Source: Fimbriimonadaceae bacterium (GTDB lineage Bacteria > Armatimonadota > Fimbriimonadia > Fimbriimonadales > Fimbriimonadaceae). From it: DNA of 64,000 nucleotides. Positions 50,968 to 59,786 of this stretch are shown here, in pieces (position 1 is the first letter of the stretch; every line of letters starts with the position of its first letter). The position numbers and the translations under genes were made by a program. The DNA lies in NCBI GenBank assembly GCA_019454105.1, contig CP075364.1, forward strand, positions 2,545,362 to 2,609,361. The letters are read 5' to 3'. Below the pieces are notes generated by a model. The model saw only the letters and a list, made by a program, of their open reading frames with translations, did not search any database and was not told where the DNA came from.

Positions 50968-52887
50968 ATGAGCGGCCCCTACGAGCTTCTGAGCCAGATC
51001 GTGACCCCGGTCGACCTTCACCGGTTCTCGGATAAAGAACTGGTCCAGGTGGCACAAGAAGTACGGCAGGCGATCATCGACAACGTCAGCGAGACCGGAG
51101 GGCATTTCAGCTCGAACCTAGGCACTGTCGAGCTCACAGTCGCCCTGTACGCCGCCTACTCTTTGCCCCCCGACAAAGTCGTCTGGGACACGGGTCACCA
51201 AGCCTATCCCCACAAGCTGCTCACCGGTCGCTTGCCTCGGTTCGATACGCTTCGAAAGCACCGCGGCATCAGCGGGTTCCTGCGGCGCGAAGAGCACGAA
51301 TTGGACCACTTCGGGGCTGGGCACGCGGGCACGGCCATTTCAGCCGCGCTCGGATTCGCCGCAGCAAGGGACCAACTCGGGACCGATGAGAAAGTCGTGG
51401 CCGTCACCGGCGACGCCGCCATTGCGAGCGGCATGAGTTGGGAGGCCCTCAACCACGCTGGCGAGCTTCAGACCGACATCTGCGTGGTGCTGAACGACAA
51501 CCGCATGTCGATCGCGCCGAACGTTGGGGCCCTGACGAACTATCTGGCCAAGTTGCGATCCCGGCCCGAGGTGCAAGGGCTGGCCAAGCTGGCCAAGGAC
51601 GTCGTCGAGATGATCCCAGGCCCTGCTCCACGGCTCGCGGCTGGGTTACGCCACGGCGTCACCCACATGTTGGCTCCGGAGGAAACAGGCACGATCTTCG
51701 AAGAGATCGGCTTTGAGTACATCGGCCCGGTGGACGGACACGACCTCCCCACCCTTCTCGCCGTCTTCAGGAACGTCCGGGAGGCGAAGGTTCCCATGTT
51801 CGTCCACGCGATCACAGTCAAGGGGAAAGGCTATGAGGTGGCAGAAGAGGACTCGCGGAAGTGGCACGGAGTCGTGCCGTTCGACAAGACCGCCTGCGAA
51901 CTCCCAAAGAAAGGCGGGGCCCCTGCCTACACCCAAGTGTTCGGCGAAGCGATGATCGAAGTGGCGGCGGAAGATCCCAAGATCGTCGCGATCACGGCGG
52001 CCATGCCCGACGGCACCGGGCTGACCTCGTTCGCCAAGGAGTTCCCCGACCGGTACTACGACGTCGGCATCGCCGAGCAGCACGCGGTCACGTTTGCGGC
52101 CGGGCTCGCCGCCGGGGGGATCAAGCCGTTCTGCGCGATCTATTCGACCTTCCTCCAGCGGTCGTTCGATCAAGTCCTGCACGATGTTTGCATCCAAAAC
52201 CTGCCGGTAAGGTTCGTGATGGATCGAGCCGGGCTTGTCGGCGACGACGGCCCGACCCACCACGGGGCGTTCGATGTCTCGTACCTCAGCTTGATTCCTA
52301 ACATCGCTCTCTGCGCTCCGCGAGACGCCACGGAACTTCGGGAGATGCTCCGGTTTATGGCGGGTCACAGTTCCGGCCCAATCGCCATGCGGTATCCCCG
52401 TGGGGCGGCTCAAGACGTCTTGCCAGAGGGCCGCACCCCCATTCGGTTCGGGCAAGCCGAAGTCCTCGGTGTTCCCCCCGGTGGGGGCGATGGCAAGCCA
52501 ACGATCGCGATCATCGCCCTTGGCTCGATGGTCTCCGAAGCTTGGCGGGCCGCCCAGTCCTTGGCCGAAGAAGGTGTCCGGGCCTCGGTCGTGAACGCGC
52601 GTTGGGCCAAGCCGCTGGACGCCGAAACTCTGGCCCGGGTCGCGGAGGAGTGCGGCTCCTTGGTGACAGTGGAAGAGAACGTCCGAATCGGCGGATTTGG
52701 TCAACAGGTCCGTGACGCGCTCGCCGAACGTGGACTTGGGAAAGTGCCGATAGAGATCGTGGCGTTACCGGACGAGTTTGTCGAGCACGGTGCGCAGCCC
52801 ATCATTCGCGAGGAGTGTGGGTTGAGCGCGGATGCGTTGGTCCGGGTCTGCCGCCGTCTGACAGCTGGTCCGAAGCACTTGGCTTGA
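50968..52887 (+). CDS. dxs: 1-deoxy-D-xylulose-5-phosphate synthase
   Basis: 639 residues. Thiamine diphosphate enzyme that joins pyruvate and glyceraldehyde-3-phosphate at the start of the MEP isoprenoid route. Motifs: VWDTGHQAYPHKLLTGR, GHAGTAISAALGFAAARD, the ThDP/Mg site VTGDAAIASGMSWEALNHAG then NDNRMSIAPNVG, catalytic Glu in DVGIAEQHAVTFAAGLA, and DRAGLVGDDGPTHHGAFD. Length matches the family. Confidence 0.96.
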   Translation: MSGPYELLSQIVTPVDLHRFSDKELVQVAQEVRQAIIDNVSETGGHFSSNLGTVELTVALYAAYSLPPDKVVWDTGHQAYPHKLLTGRLPRFDTLRKHRGISGFLRREEHELDHFGAGHAGTAISAALGFAAARDQLGTDEKVVAVTGDAAIASGMSWEALNHAGELQTDICVVLNDNRMSIAPNVGALTNYLAKLRSRPEVQGLAKLAKDVVEMIPGPAPRLAAGLRHGVTHMLAPEETGTIFEEIGFEYIGPVDGHDLPTLLAVFRNVREAKVPMFVHAITVKGKGYEVAEEDSRKWHGVVPFDKTACELPKKGGAPAYTQVFGEAMIEVAAEDPKIVAITAAMPDGTGLTSFAKEFPDRYYDVGIAEQHAVTFAAGLAAGGIKPFCAIYSTFLQRSFDQVLHDVCIQNLPVRFVMDRAGLVGDDGPTHHGAFDVSYLSLIPNIALCAPRDATELREMLRFMAGHSSGPIAMRYPRGAAQDVLPEGRTPIRFGQAEVLGVPPGGGDGKPTIAIIALGSMVSEAWRAAQSLAEEGVRASVVNARWAKPLDAETLARVAEECGSLVTVEENVRIGGFGQQVRDALAERGLGKVPIEIVALPDEFVEHGAQPIIREECGLSADALVRVCRRLTAGPKHLA

Positions 52888-53008
52888 ACCTGATGGCACC
52901 GACGATCTCTCTCAAAGCGTTGGATCCTCGAACGTGGGGCACGGGTCCATCCTCAGGTTTCCGGGTCGGGAACTTGGAGACCCCAGGCTCCTAGGGAACG
53001 GACACACA

Positions 53009-54262
53009 ATGTACCAAGAGCCGTTGCCGCCAGAATTTGCCGCCCTCAGCGACTCGGAAGCGTCAGACCGCATTCGAAGGGCAAAGCAGGCGCTCGGGTC
53101 GAGGCTCGTCATCCTGGGTCACCATTATCAGCGAGACGAGATCATTCAGCACGCCGATTTCCGTGGCGACAGTTACAAACTCGCCCAGGACGCCCTCAGA
53201 AGGCCAGAAGCCGATTTCATCGTCTTTTGCGGCGTGCATTTCATGGCCGAGAGCGCCGACATCTTGACGCCCGAGCATCAGGTCGTCATCCTCCCCAACT
53301 TGGCGGCCGGGTGCTCCATGGCCGACATGGCGAACATTTTTCAGGTGCGCAACGCTTGGAAGCAACTGGGAGAGGTTCTCGGGATGCCCCTGTCTTACCC
53401 CCTAACCCCCCCATCGTCTTCGGGGACTGCGTCCCCGACAAACGGGGGAGGGGCTCACGCATCCAATGGGCTCAAGGATGACCTCAATGGCGTGGGACTC
53501 ATGGGGAATGGCCAAACCGCCTCGACGGTCGTGCCTGTGACCTACATCAATTCCGCCGCCAGCCTCAAAGCCTTCGTCGGTGAGCACGGCGGCACGGTCT
53601 GCACCAGCACCAACGCCCCTGTCGCCGTCCGGTGGGCCCTGGATCGAGCGGAGAAAGTCCTCTTCTTCCCCGACCAGCATCTGGGCAGGAACACGGGGGT
53701 CAAGCTCGGCTTTGATCCCGAAGCGGACATGGCCCTCTGGGATCCCTTCAAGCCCTTGGGCGGCAACACGCCAGAAAAGCTCCGCGCCGCCCGGATCCTA
53801 CTGTGGAAGGGTCACTGCAGCGTGCACAAGCGCTTCACTCTTGATCAAGCCCTCGCGGCCAGGCGCGACCATCCAGGCGTCCATGTCCTGGTGCATCCGG
53901 AGTGCGACCTCTCGCTGGTCAGGGAGGCCGACTTCGTCGGATCGACCGAGTACATCATCCGAACGGTCGAAGGGGCCGCGCCAGGCTCGGTCTGGGCCGT
54001 CGGCACCGAGATCAATCTTGTCTCGAGGCTGGCCGCCGAGAACCCGAACAAGACGGTCTTCTGTCTGGATCCCCAGATCTGCCCGTGTTCGACCATGTAC
54101 CGGATCCACCCCAGCTTCCTCTGCTGGGCCCTCGAGAATCTGGTCGAAGGTCGGATCGTGAACCAGATCAAAGTGCCGGAACCGACCGCGAGCCTTGCCC
54201 GCGTGGCCTTGGCGCGGATGCTTGAGCTAGCCCCGGCTCCTTCCGCCGCCCATGTAGACTAA
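53009..54262 (+). CDS. nadA: Quinolinate synthase A with an in-frame insertion
   Basis: 417 residues from the ATG at 53009 (the frame is open further upstream). It condenses iminoaspartate and dihydroxyacetone phosphate to quinolinate in NAD synthesis, using a [4Fe-4S] cluster. Motifs are VILGHHYQRDEI, LPNLAAGCSMADM, HPECDLS and DPQICPCSTMYRIHPS, giving the three cluster cysteines. Between GMPLSYP and VVPVTYINSAA sits an extra low-complexity stretch, residues about 131-173 (Pro/Ser/Gly/Asn-rich). Its DNA begins with a GC palindrome (53398-53455). All cluster residues remain, so the enzyme is probably active. Confidence 0.93.
   Translation: MYQEPLPPEFAALSDSEASDRIRRAKQALGSRLVILGHHYQRDEIIQHADFRGDSYKLAQDALRRPEADFIVFCGVHFMAESADILTPEHQVVILPNLAAGCSMADMANIFQVRNAWKQLGEVLGMPLSYPLTPPSSSGTASPTNGGGAHASNGLKDDLNGVGLMGNGQTASTVVPVTYINSAASLKAFVGEHGGTVCTSTNAPVAVRWALDRAEKVLFFPDQHLGRNTGVKLGFDPEADMALWDPFKPLGGNTPEKLRAARILLWKGHCSVHKRFTLDQALAARRDHPGVHVLVHPECDLSLVREADFVGSTEYIIRTVEGAAPGSVWAVGTEINLVSRLAAENPNKTVFCLDPQICPCSTMYRIHPSFLCWALENLVEGRIVNQIKVPEPTASLARVALARMLELAPAPSAAHVD
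53398..53455. repeat. REP-like palindromic element inserted inside nadA
   Basis: An outer imperfect arm (CCCCCTAACCCCCCC at 53398-53412 against GGGGGAGGGG at 53444-53453) encloses a perfect inner hairpin, TCGGGGAC / GTCCCCGA with a TGC loop (53420-53438). It keeps the reading frame and encodes residues 130-149. Confidence 0.75.
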
Positions 54263-54990
54263 AGGGTCAGTCCCCCGTCGATGACCAAAGTCTGACCAGT
54301 CATATAGCCAGCCGCGTCCGACGCCAAGAAAAGCACCGCTCCCGCCACATCGGCCCCAGTGCCAAGCCGGCCCAATGGAGCCGTCTCGACAACCTTGTTC
54401 CTGAACTCCTCGGCAAGTTCGGCCGTCATTTCTGTCTCAATGAATCCAGGCGCGACTGCGTTGCACGTGATCCCGCGGGAACCCACTTCTTTGGCCACGG
54501 AAAGCGTCAGCCCAATCAGGCCAGCCTTGCTGGCTGCGTAGTTGGCTTGCCCGGCGGCACCGCTCAGCCCCACGATGCTGCTCACGTTGATGATCCTCCC
54601 CCACCGTGCCTTCATCATGGGGCGCATCACCGCCTTGACACATCGCCATGCGCCCTTCAGGTTCACGTCCAAAACTTTGTCGAAGTCCTCCTCCGACATC
54701 CGCATCAGCAGTGTGTCGCGGGTCACGCCCGCGTTGTTGACCAAGATCTGGACTGGCCCCATCTCCGTCTCGATTTGGGCGAAAGCAGCATCCACTTGGC
54801 CCGAATCGGAAACGTCGCACCCGAAGGCGCGGGCCTTCGGCCCGATCGCTTCGGCTGTCGGGGCCGCGTTCTCGACCCGCGTGGCGAGGCAGGCGACCTG
54901 AGCCCCTTCGAGACCGAACTGGAGCGCGATCTCACGTCCGATCCCGCGGCTCGCCCCGGTGACCGCTACGACCTTGCCCTCGAACCTCAC
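54259..54990 (-). CDS. fabG: 3-oxoacyl-[acyl-carrier-protein] reductase
   Basis: 243 residues from a GTG at 54990 that overlaps the fabD stop as GTGA. SDR features: NADP motif VTGASRGIGREIALQF, NNAGVTRDTLLMRM, catalytic Ser in INVSSIVGLSG, Tyr/Lys in NYAASKAGLIG, and PGFIETEM. It reduces beta-ketoacyl-ACP in fatty-acid elongation. The frame continues upstream inside fabD, but that part is not FabG-like. Confidence 0.94.
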   Translation of the reverse strand: MRFEGKVVAVTGASRGIGREIALQFGLEGAQVACLATRVENAAPTAEAIGPKARAFGCDVSDSGQVDAAFAQIETEMGPVQILVNNAGVTRDTLLMRMSEEDFDKVLDVNLKGAWRCVKAVMRPMMKARWGRIINVSSIVGLSGAAGQANYAASKAGLIGLTLSVAKEVGSRGITCNAVAPGFIETEMTAELAEEFRNKVVETAPLGRLGTGADVAGAVLFLASDAAGYMTGQTLVIDGGLTL

Positions 54991-55937
54991 GCCGAGACCC
55001 CCTCTGATACTTTGGTCGCGGCATCGTCGAGCGTCGCCCCATCCACCACCCGGATCCCGGTCGCGCCGGGGACAGTCCTTCTCAGGAGGCCGATCAGGAC
55101 CTCGCCCACGCCGCACTCGATGAAGGTGTCGATCCCGGCCTGTGCCATGCACTGGACTGTTTCGGTCCACCTCACCGGGCTCATGAGCTGTTCCTTGAGA
55201 AGACGTGGCCAATCGCCGTCGCGATCGACTCGCTGGGCAGTCAGGTTGGGATAGACCGCCACTGATTGGTCGTGGGGTCGGAAAGAAGCCGTTGCCAGTC
55301 GCTGGCCCATCTCATCGGCCGCCTCGGCCATCAGCGGGCTGTGGAAGGCTCCACTGACGTTCAACGGCAGGACACGCTTTGCCCCACGCTCTCCGGCCAG
55401 CGCGCTGGCGGCGTGGATGGCGTCGGTGTCGCCGCTGATGACCAATTGGCCGGGAGCATTGTCGTTCGCTATGACGACTGTCCCTTGTCCGCTCACATCG
55501 GCACAGACCTTCTCAAGATCGCTCCGTTCCATGCCGAGCACAGCGGCCATGGTTCCCGGTCGAGTTTGGCCTGCCCTGGCCATGATCTCGCCCCGTGCCC
55601 GGACCAAGGCCGCCCCAGAAGCGATGTCCAGTACGCCGCTGGCCACCACCGCCGCGTATTCGCCGACAGAGTGCCCGGCGAAGGCCTCGGGCTGGAGCCC
55701 GGTCTTTTCCTTGAGAGCCGCCCAGCCGGCAAGACCGCACGTGAAGAGAGCGATTTGGGCGTTCTGAGTCTGACGGAGCGTCTCTTCGTCCGACTCGACG
55801 CACAGGGCCAGGACATCGATTCCTGTAGAGCGACTGGCTTCTTCGAAGACGGCCGCAGCGCCCGCGGATACCTCGACGAGGCTTTGCCCCATGCCCGGCC
55901 TCTGCGAACCCTGGCCGGGGAACACGACGGCTTTCAT
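54987..55937 (-). CDS. fabD: Malonyl-CoA:ACP transacylase
   Basis: 316 residues. Motifs: VVFPGQGSQRPGMGQSL, nucleophile AFAGHSVGEYAAVVASG, the Arg-bearing ALVRARGEIMARAG, and catalytic His in NVSGAFHSPLM. It loads malonyl groups on ACP for fatty-acid synthesis and precedes fabG in the operon. The TGGGTACAGT box lies 7 nt before the ATG, back to back with the queF promoter. Confidence 0.95.
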   Translation of the reverse strand: MKAVVFPGQGSQRPGMGQSLVEVSAGAAAVFEEASRSTGIDVLALCVESDEETLRQTQNAQIALFTCGLAGWAALKEKTGLQPEAFAGHSVGEYAAVVASGVLDIASGAALVRARGEIMARAGQTRPGTMAAVLGMERSDLEKVCADVSGQGTVVIANDNAPGQLVISGDTDAIHAASALAGERGAKRVLPLNVSGAFHSPLMAEAADEMGQRLATASFRPHDQSVAVYPNLTAQRVDRDGDWPRLLKEQLMSPVRWTETVQCMAQAGIDTFIECGVGEVLIGLLRRTVPGATGIRVVDGATLDDAATKVSEGVSA

Positions 55938-55978
55938 AGCAGGGACTGTACCCAGCGGCGCGGGTACGCTGAGCCCGG
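55938..55978. promoter_or_regulatory. Back-to-back leaderless promoters of fabD and queF
   Basis: The 41-bp spacer holds TACAGT on the minus strand (55945-55950, preceded by TGGG), 7 nt before the fabD ATG. On the plus strand TACGCT (55965-55970, preceded by CGGG) lies 8 nt before the queF ATG. Neither gene has a Shine-Dalgarno. Confidence 0.6.
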
Positions 55979-56314
55979 ATGAGCGCCATCCTTGAGACCT
56001 TTCCCAACCCGAACTCTGGTCGGGACTATGTGATCACTCACATTTGTCCCGAGTTCACCAGTGTCTGCCCCAAGACCGGGCAACCGGACTTTGCGACCAT
56101 CGAGCTTGAATATGTGCCGAACGAACTGTGCCTTGAACTGAAGTCTTTGAAGCTCTATTACTACAGCTTTCGCGACCAAGGCATCTACTATGAAGCGGTG
56201 GTGAACCGGATCTTGGACGAACTGGCCGGAGCCTGTTCGCCTCGACGCATGAAGGTCACCGGTCGGTTCAATGTCCGAGGCGGCATTTCGAGCGTCGTCG
56301 TCGCTGAGGTCTAG
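55979..56314 (+). CDS. queF: NADPH-dependent 7-cyano-7-deazaguanine reductase, unimodular
   Basis: 111 residues. The nucleophile Cys lies in [20 protein letters not shown] (Cys30), with the QueF signature [20 protein letters not shown]. It reduces preQ0 to preQ1 in queuosine tRNA modification. Length fits the single-domain bacterial class. Confidence 0.95.
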   Translation: MSAILETFPNPNSGRDYVITHICPEFTSVCPKTGQPDFATIELEYVPNELCLELKSLKLYYYSFRDQGIYYEAVVNRILDELAGACSPRRMKVTGRFNVRGGISSVVVAEV

Positions 56315-57570
56315 CCCTTCTTCCTCACCACGAACGGAGGCGTGGACAGACGGTAAGCGACCCCTTCCGTCTCATAAGTCAGTTCAAGGATGACCGCCTT
56401 GTTTTGGCTCGCCGCCGGTTCAGTCATGACGAACGAGCTTTGGCGAACGGCCCTTCCTGCGACTTCGGAACTCTCCCACTTGGCTCCTGAAAAGTCCAAG
56501 TTGTCGCTCGTGGCCACCCACTTTTTCACTGACTTGGGTCGTGACTCGTAACCCAGTTTGGCCTCCGTCCCACCATTCTCCAGCTTTGTGGCGTGCCACT
56601 CAAAAACGGGTACTCGCGCCCGACGGTCGATCGACCTTACAAAGGTCGCCAAAGTGGGTTGCCAATAATCGGCCGGGCCAAGGTCGTGGCCCGCGTTGGG
56701 CACGGCCAAGACCCACTTCCGCACAGTGCGAATGTCGTTCCAATACACGCTGAGCGCGTCCACCGTCCAATAAGGATCATTGGCCCCATTCACCATGAGC
56801 ACTGGCACACGGATTCCGGCCAGATAGGCGGCCGGATCCACCATGGCCACGAGTTCCTTCCCCCGGGGCGACGCCAAGGTGTCTTGCAACCCCCGCGACG
56901 TATAGTCCTGGATCATGGGGCTGAACTTGCCCCAATCGGTTTGCTGCTTGGCCAGTTGCTCCCCAAAACTCAGATTGTCGAAGACCATCGGGGCGATGCC
57001 GACAATCCTTTTGTCACCGGTCGCCGCCGCGAGCCAAGTGGTCCAGCCGCGTTTGCTGGCTCCAGTCAGGACGAACTGCAGCCCAGGGCCGAACTCCTTG
57101 TCCAACGCGTCCATGCATCCGACGACGCTCTTCACCATTGGGAACAGAAGCGGCCAACTCTCGTCGCCCGTTTCCAAGTATTTCTGAAACGTGTGCGCGA
57201 TCAGGCCGTCCTCTCTCAGGTCGTCAAGCGGTTGGTTGGGAATCTCAAAGAGGGTCGCCACAGGCGTTCCAGAGGAATCGGCAAGACTTTGTGCCCACGC
57301 TGCGTCGCGTTCGTTGGCGGGGCCTCCCGTCACATGGATCACCCACACTTTCGTGTTTTCGGGACTTGAGGGTCTTGTCACGACGACGTCATGAGTCCAC
57401 TCGCGGCCTTGCCACTTCTGCGAGATGAGGCGGATGGCTGGCCGACCTCGCCATTCGGTCCGGGTTGCCTGGAAGCTGGGATCTTGCTTCGAGACAAAGC
57501 GGTGCAAGGCGCCGTCCGGATTGACCGTGAAAGCCGTCGAAACGGCTAGAAGGAGCACTGGGATCGTCAT
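56311..57570 (-). CDS. PhoPQ-activated pathogenicity-related (PqaA) family alpha/beta hydrolase
   Basis: About 419 residues from the ATG at 57570, with GAGGAAGG just upstream. An N-terminal hydrophobic segment ([16 protein letters not shown]) is a signal peptide. The hydrolase part has a nucleophile region [20 protein letters not shown], an Asp-containing [18 protein letters not shown] and a His in [13 protein letters not shown]. The PqaA family has a catalytic triad but no settled substrate; a C-terminal beta domain completes it. The frame is open upstream but antisense to the next gene. Confidence 0.85.
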   Translation of the reverse strand: MTIPVLLLAVSTAFTVNPDGALHRFVSKQDPSFQATRTEWRGRPAIRLISQKWQGREWTHDVVVTRPSSPENTKVWVIHVTGGPANERDAAWAQSLADSSGTPVATLFEIPNQPLDDLREDGLIAHTFQKYLETGDESWPLLFPMVKSVVGCMDALDKEFGPGLQFVLTGASKRGWTTWLAAATGDKRIVGIAPMVFDNLSFGEQLAKQQTDWGKFSPMIQDYTSRGLQDTLASPRGKELVAMVDPAAYLAGIRVPVLMVNGANDPYWTVDALSVYWNDIRTVRKWVLAVPNAGHDLGPADYWQPTLATFVRSIDRRARVPVFEWHATKLENGGTEAKLGYESRPKSVKKWVATSDNLDFSGAKWESSEVAGRAVRQSSFVMTEPAASQNKAVILELTYETEGVAYRLSTPPFVVRKKG

Positions 57571-57699
57571 ACCTTCCTCGTGAATGAACCAGTTTGCCTT
57601 ATTTTGTCGCGAGTCAAGCTCCTTGACTTGAACGTCCTTGAAGGTGGACAATACACGAGCTCGGCCCTGTGGCGGTCGGTGAGTCGTGGTGGTGCGGAT

Positions 57700-59298
57700 A
57701 TGGTGAAAAGGGTTCTCGTCCTCATGAGCTTGATGGCTCTCTTCGGATCGGTCTGGGCGGCGGTGCCGCAGGACGTGGTCTTGAAGCGCTCTCCTGACGA
57801 CCGCACACTGACCGTGAGGTACACGGGCGGAAGGGCCGCGCTCGTTGAGCTCAGGATCAATGGGGAAAGCGTCGCAACTCGCTCCGTGAACCACCAGGTC
57901 ACTTCGGGCGAAATCGAGTTCGCTCTGGATTCGGCGCGACTCAAAGACGGTTCCAACACTCTCGAAGTCCGACTCATCGACATCTCAGGCAAGGCGATCG
58001 CGACCGAGCGATCGTCGTTGAGCGTCGACCGTCAGCCGACAGGGCCTGTCTTTATCGCCCGGCCAGCCAGCGGCTCCATGGTTCAAGGAGCCGTCGATAT
58101 CAGCGTCGGGTTCAAGTCGGCCATCCCGGGAGCATTTGTCAGCTTCTTTGTCGACAACGAGTTCCAAGCGCTCAAGAACTTTGCCCCCTACAGCTACCTT
58201 TGGGACACGACCCGAGTCGAGAACGGGTGGCACGAGGTCGAAGCCTGGGTCGTCGACCGCGCCAACAACACGTTCCGGACGCAGCGCCTTCGAGTTCTGG
58301 TCAACAACCCAGGCGGAAGGACAGAACGGCGCGAGGCAGCGGCCGAGCCGGCCGTTTCGGCCAATGCCGTGAACCCGACAGTATCTGGCTCGGCGGCGGC
58401 CTCCCCTCTGAACGCGTCGGGCCAAAGCGCTGGCCTCACCTCAGTGGCGGTAGCCACTATCAGCACGAACTTGGCCAAACCGGTGAGCGGCAAGGCGGAG
58501 AAGTTGAAGCCGACCGCCGCAAAGACGGTCTCGACCAACGAGCGGCTCATGACTCCGACCGGAAAACGGGTCGCCCCGAGCAAAGCCCCCGCCGTCGTCG
58601 CAAAGACAAAACCCGCCAGTGCCCCGGTTGAAGCCACTACGGCCCCCAAGAAGACCGAAGTCGTCGTGACCAAGGCTCCGCCAGCGAAAGCGGAGGCCAC
58701 GGCGGCTGCGTCAGCCAAGCTGAATCCGACGAAAGCCGCCACCACCCCGACTGCGCCGTCCAAACCAGAACCGATCAAGGCGGAGGCCCCGAAAGAAGCC
58801 ACAGCACCGTCAGCACCGGGCCGGCCTGCCCCGGCAAGACGGGAGCCTCCTAAAGCAGTGGCCGCCCCGGCCAAGTCGGTCAAGCCTGCCGCTCCCAAGA
58901 TGCTCGCCGTCACTTACGGCACTCGACTGCCCGTCTCAGGGGCTTACGACATCAGCTATCTGGGCAGCCCGGTCAAGTTCGACGTGTCGCCTCAGGTCAT
59001 TGACGGGCTCGCCCTGACACCGTTCCGCCACTTGTTCGAGCAAGCAGGCGGGGAAGTGGTCTGGTCGCACTCGCAGAAGTCTGTTGAAGCGAAGGGCCTT
59101 GCGCGACAAATCCGGTTTGCTGTCGGTTCGGACGTCGCCACCGTCGATGGCGACCGAGTCAGTCTGGAACGGTCCGTCTTCTTGCTTTCTGGCCGAACGA
59201 TCGTCCCGCTCAGCTTTGTTCAGTCGATCCTGGACGTCGACGTGCACTTCGACCCCTCCACCAAGCACGCGGTGGTCACGAAGAAGCAAGGGTCATAA
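57700..59298 (+). CDS. Exported protein with Ig-like domain, Ala/Pro/Lys linker and copper-amine-oxidase-N-like domain
   Basis: 532 residues from the ATG at 57700 (MVKRVLVLMSLMALFGSVWA is a signal peptide). Residues about 100-205 form a bacterial Ig-like domain (PASGSMVQGAVDISVGFKSA, SYLWDTTRVENGWHEVEAWV). Residues about 210-415 are a disordered Ala/Pro/Thr/Lys-rich linker. The last 110 residues resemble the copper-amine-oxidase-N domain common in cell-wall proteins (GLALTPFRHLFEQAGGEVVW, FLLSGRTIVPLSFVQSILDV). It is probably surface or envelope bound; function unknown. Confidence 0.8.
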   Translation: MVKRVLVLMSLMALFGSVWAAVPQDVVLKRSPDDRTLTVRYTGGRAALVELRINGESVATRSVNHQVTSGEIEFALDSARLKDGSNTLEVRLIDISGKAIATERSSLSVDRQPTGPVFIARPASGSMVQGAVDISVGFKSAIPGAFVSFFVDNEFQALKNFAPYSYLWDTTRVENGWHEVEAWVVDRANNTFRTQRLRVLVNNPGGRTERREAAAEPAVSANAVNPTVSGSAAASPLNASGQSAGLTSVAVATISTNLAKPVSGKAEKLKPTAAKTVSTNERLMTPTGKRVAPSKAPAVVAKTKPASAPVEATTAPKKTEVVVTKAPPAKAEATAAASAKLNPTKAATTPTAPSKPEPIKAEAPKEATAPSAPGRPAPARREPPKAVAAPAKSVKPAAPKMLAVTYGTRLPVSGAYDISYLGSPVKFDVSPQVIDGLALTPFRHLFEQAGGEVVWSHSQKSVEAKGLARQIRFAVGSDVATVDGDRVSLERSVFLLSGRTIVPLSFVQSILDVDVHFDPSTKHAVVTKKQGS

Positions 59299-59712
59299 GT
59301 CGGGCTGGGCGAACTCAAAGATCCGGTCGTCACCGTTCAAACTGACGGTGACGCGCCAGCACGACTCCAGGTCGATCCAGCCTTCGAGTCGGTCTGGCCA
59401 TTCGACAAGGGCTATCCGGCCTTCGATAAGCTCGAAAAAGTCGAGCCCCGAAGGTGAGTCCAAACGATAGAGATCGAGGTGGACGACCGGCGGATCCGTC
59501 GCAAAGGTCTGGGCGAGGTTGAAGGTCGGTGAACGCACGGGCCCAACGTAGCCCAGCGACTCCAAAAATCCTCTGACGAACGTCGTCTTTCCGGCGCCGA
59601 GGGGCCCCTCCAAAAGCACAACGTCGCCAGGAGCCCATTGGCGGCCCACTTCCCATGCCAACTGACGGGTCTCGGCTTCGCTTCGCGTGGTCACGACCAA
59701 TTGCCGAAGCAT
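59293..59712 (-). CDS. tsaE: tRNA threonylcarbamoyladenosine biosynthesis ATPase TsaE
   Basis: 139 residues from the ATG at 59712. Walker A LLEGPLGAGKTTFVRGFLE, switch VRSPTFNLAQTF, HLDLYRL and ALVEWPDRL are the TsaE signature. It activates the TsaB-TsaD complex that makes t6A37 in ANN-decoding tRNAs. It abuts the convergent surface-protein gene with no spacer and lies just downstream of flagellin 2, separated by a terminator. Confidence 0.94.
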   Translation of the reverse strand: MLRQLVVTTRSEAETRQLAWEVGRQWAPGDVVLLEGPLGAGKTTFVRGFLESLGYVGPVRSPTFNLAQTFATDPPVVHLDLYRLDSPSGLDFFELIEGRIALVEWPDRLEGWIDLESCWRVTVSLNGDDRIFEFAQPDL

Positions 59713-59731
59713 ACAAGGTGGCGGGCAAAAG

Positions 59732-59764
59732 AAGGACTGCCCGGGCAAGCCCGGGCGGTCCTTT
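59732..59764 (-). terminator. Terminator of flagellin 2
   Basis: 14-bp stem AAGGACTGCCCGGG / CCCGGGCGGTCCTT (one G-U) with a four-base loop. On the minus strand it is followed by CTTCTTTTG, a usable U tract. It lies 22 nt after the flagellin stop and just before the tsaE start. Confidence 0.88.
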
Positions 59765-59786
59765 CGCGATGCAAGTCGTGTTCAAG

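Noticed and set aside
52934-53008. Upstream extension of nadA to an earlier ATG
   Set aside because: The extra 25 residues have no NadA similarity and the usual family start aligns with the ATG at 53009.
53009-54262. nadA as a pseudogene because of the insertion
   Set aside because: The frame is kept and all three cluster cysteines and flanking motifs are intact.
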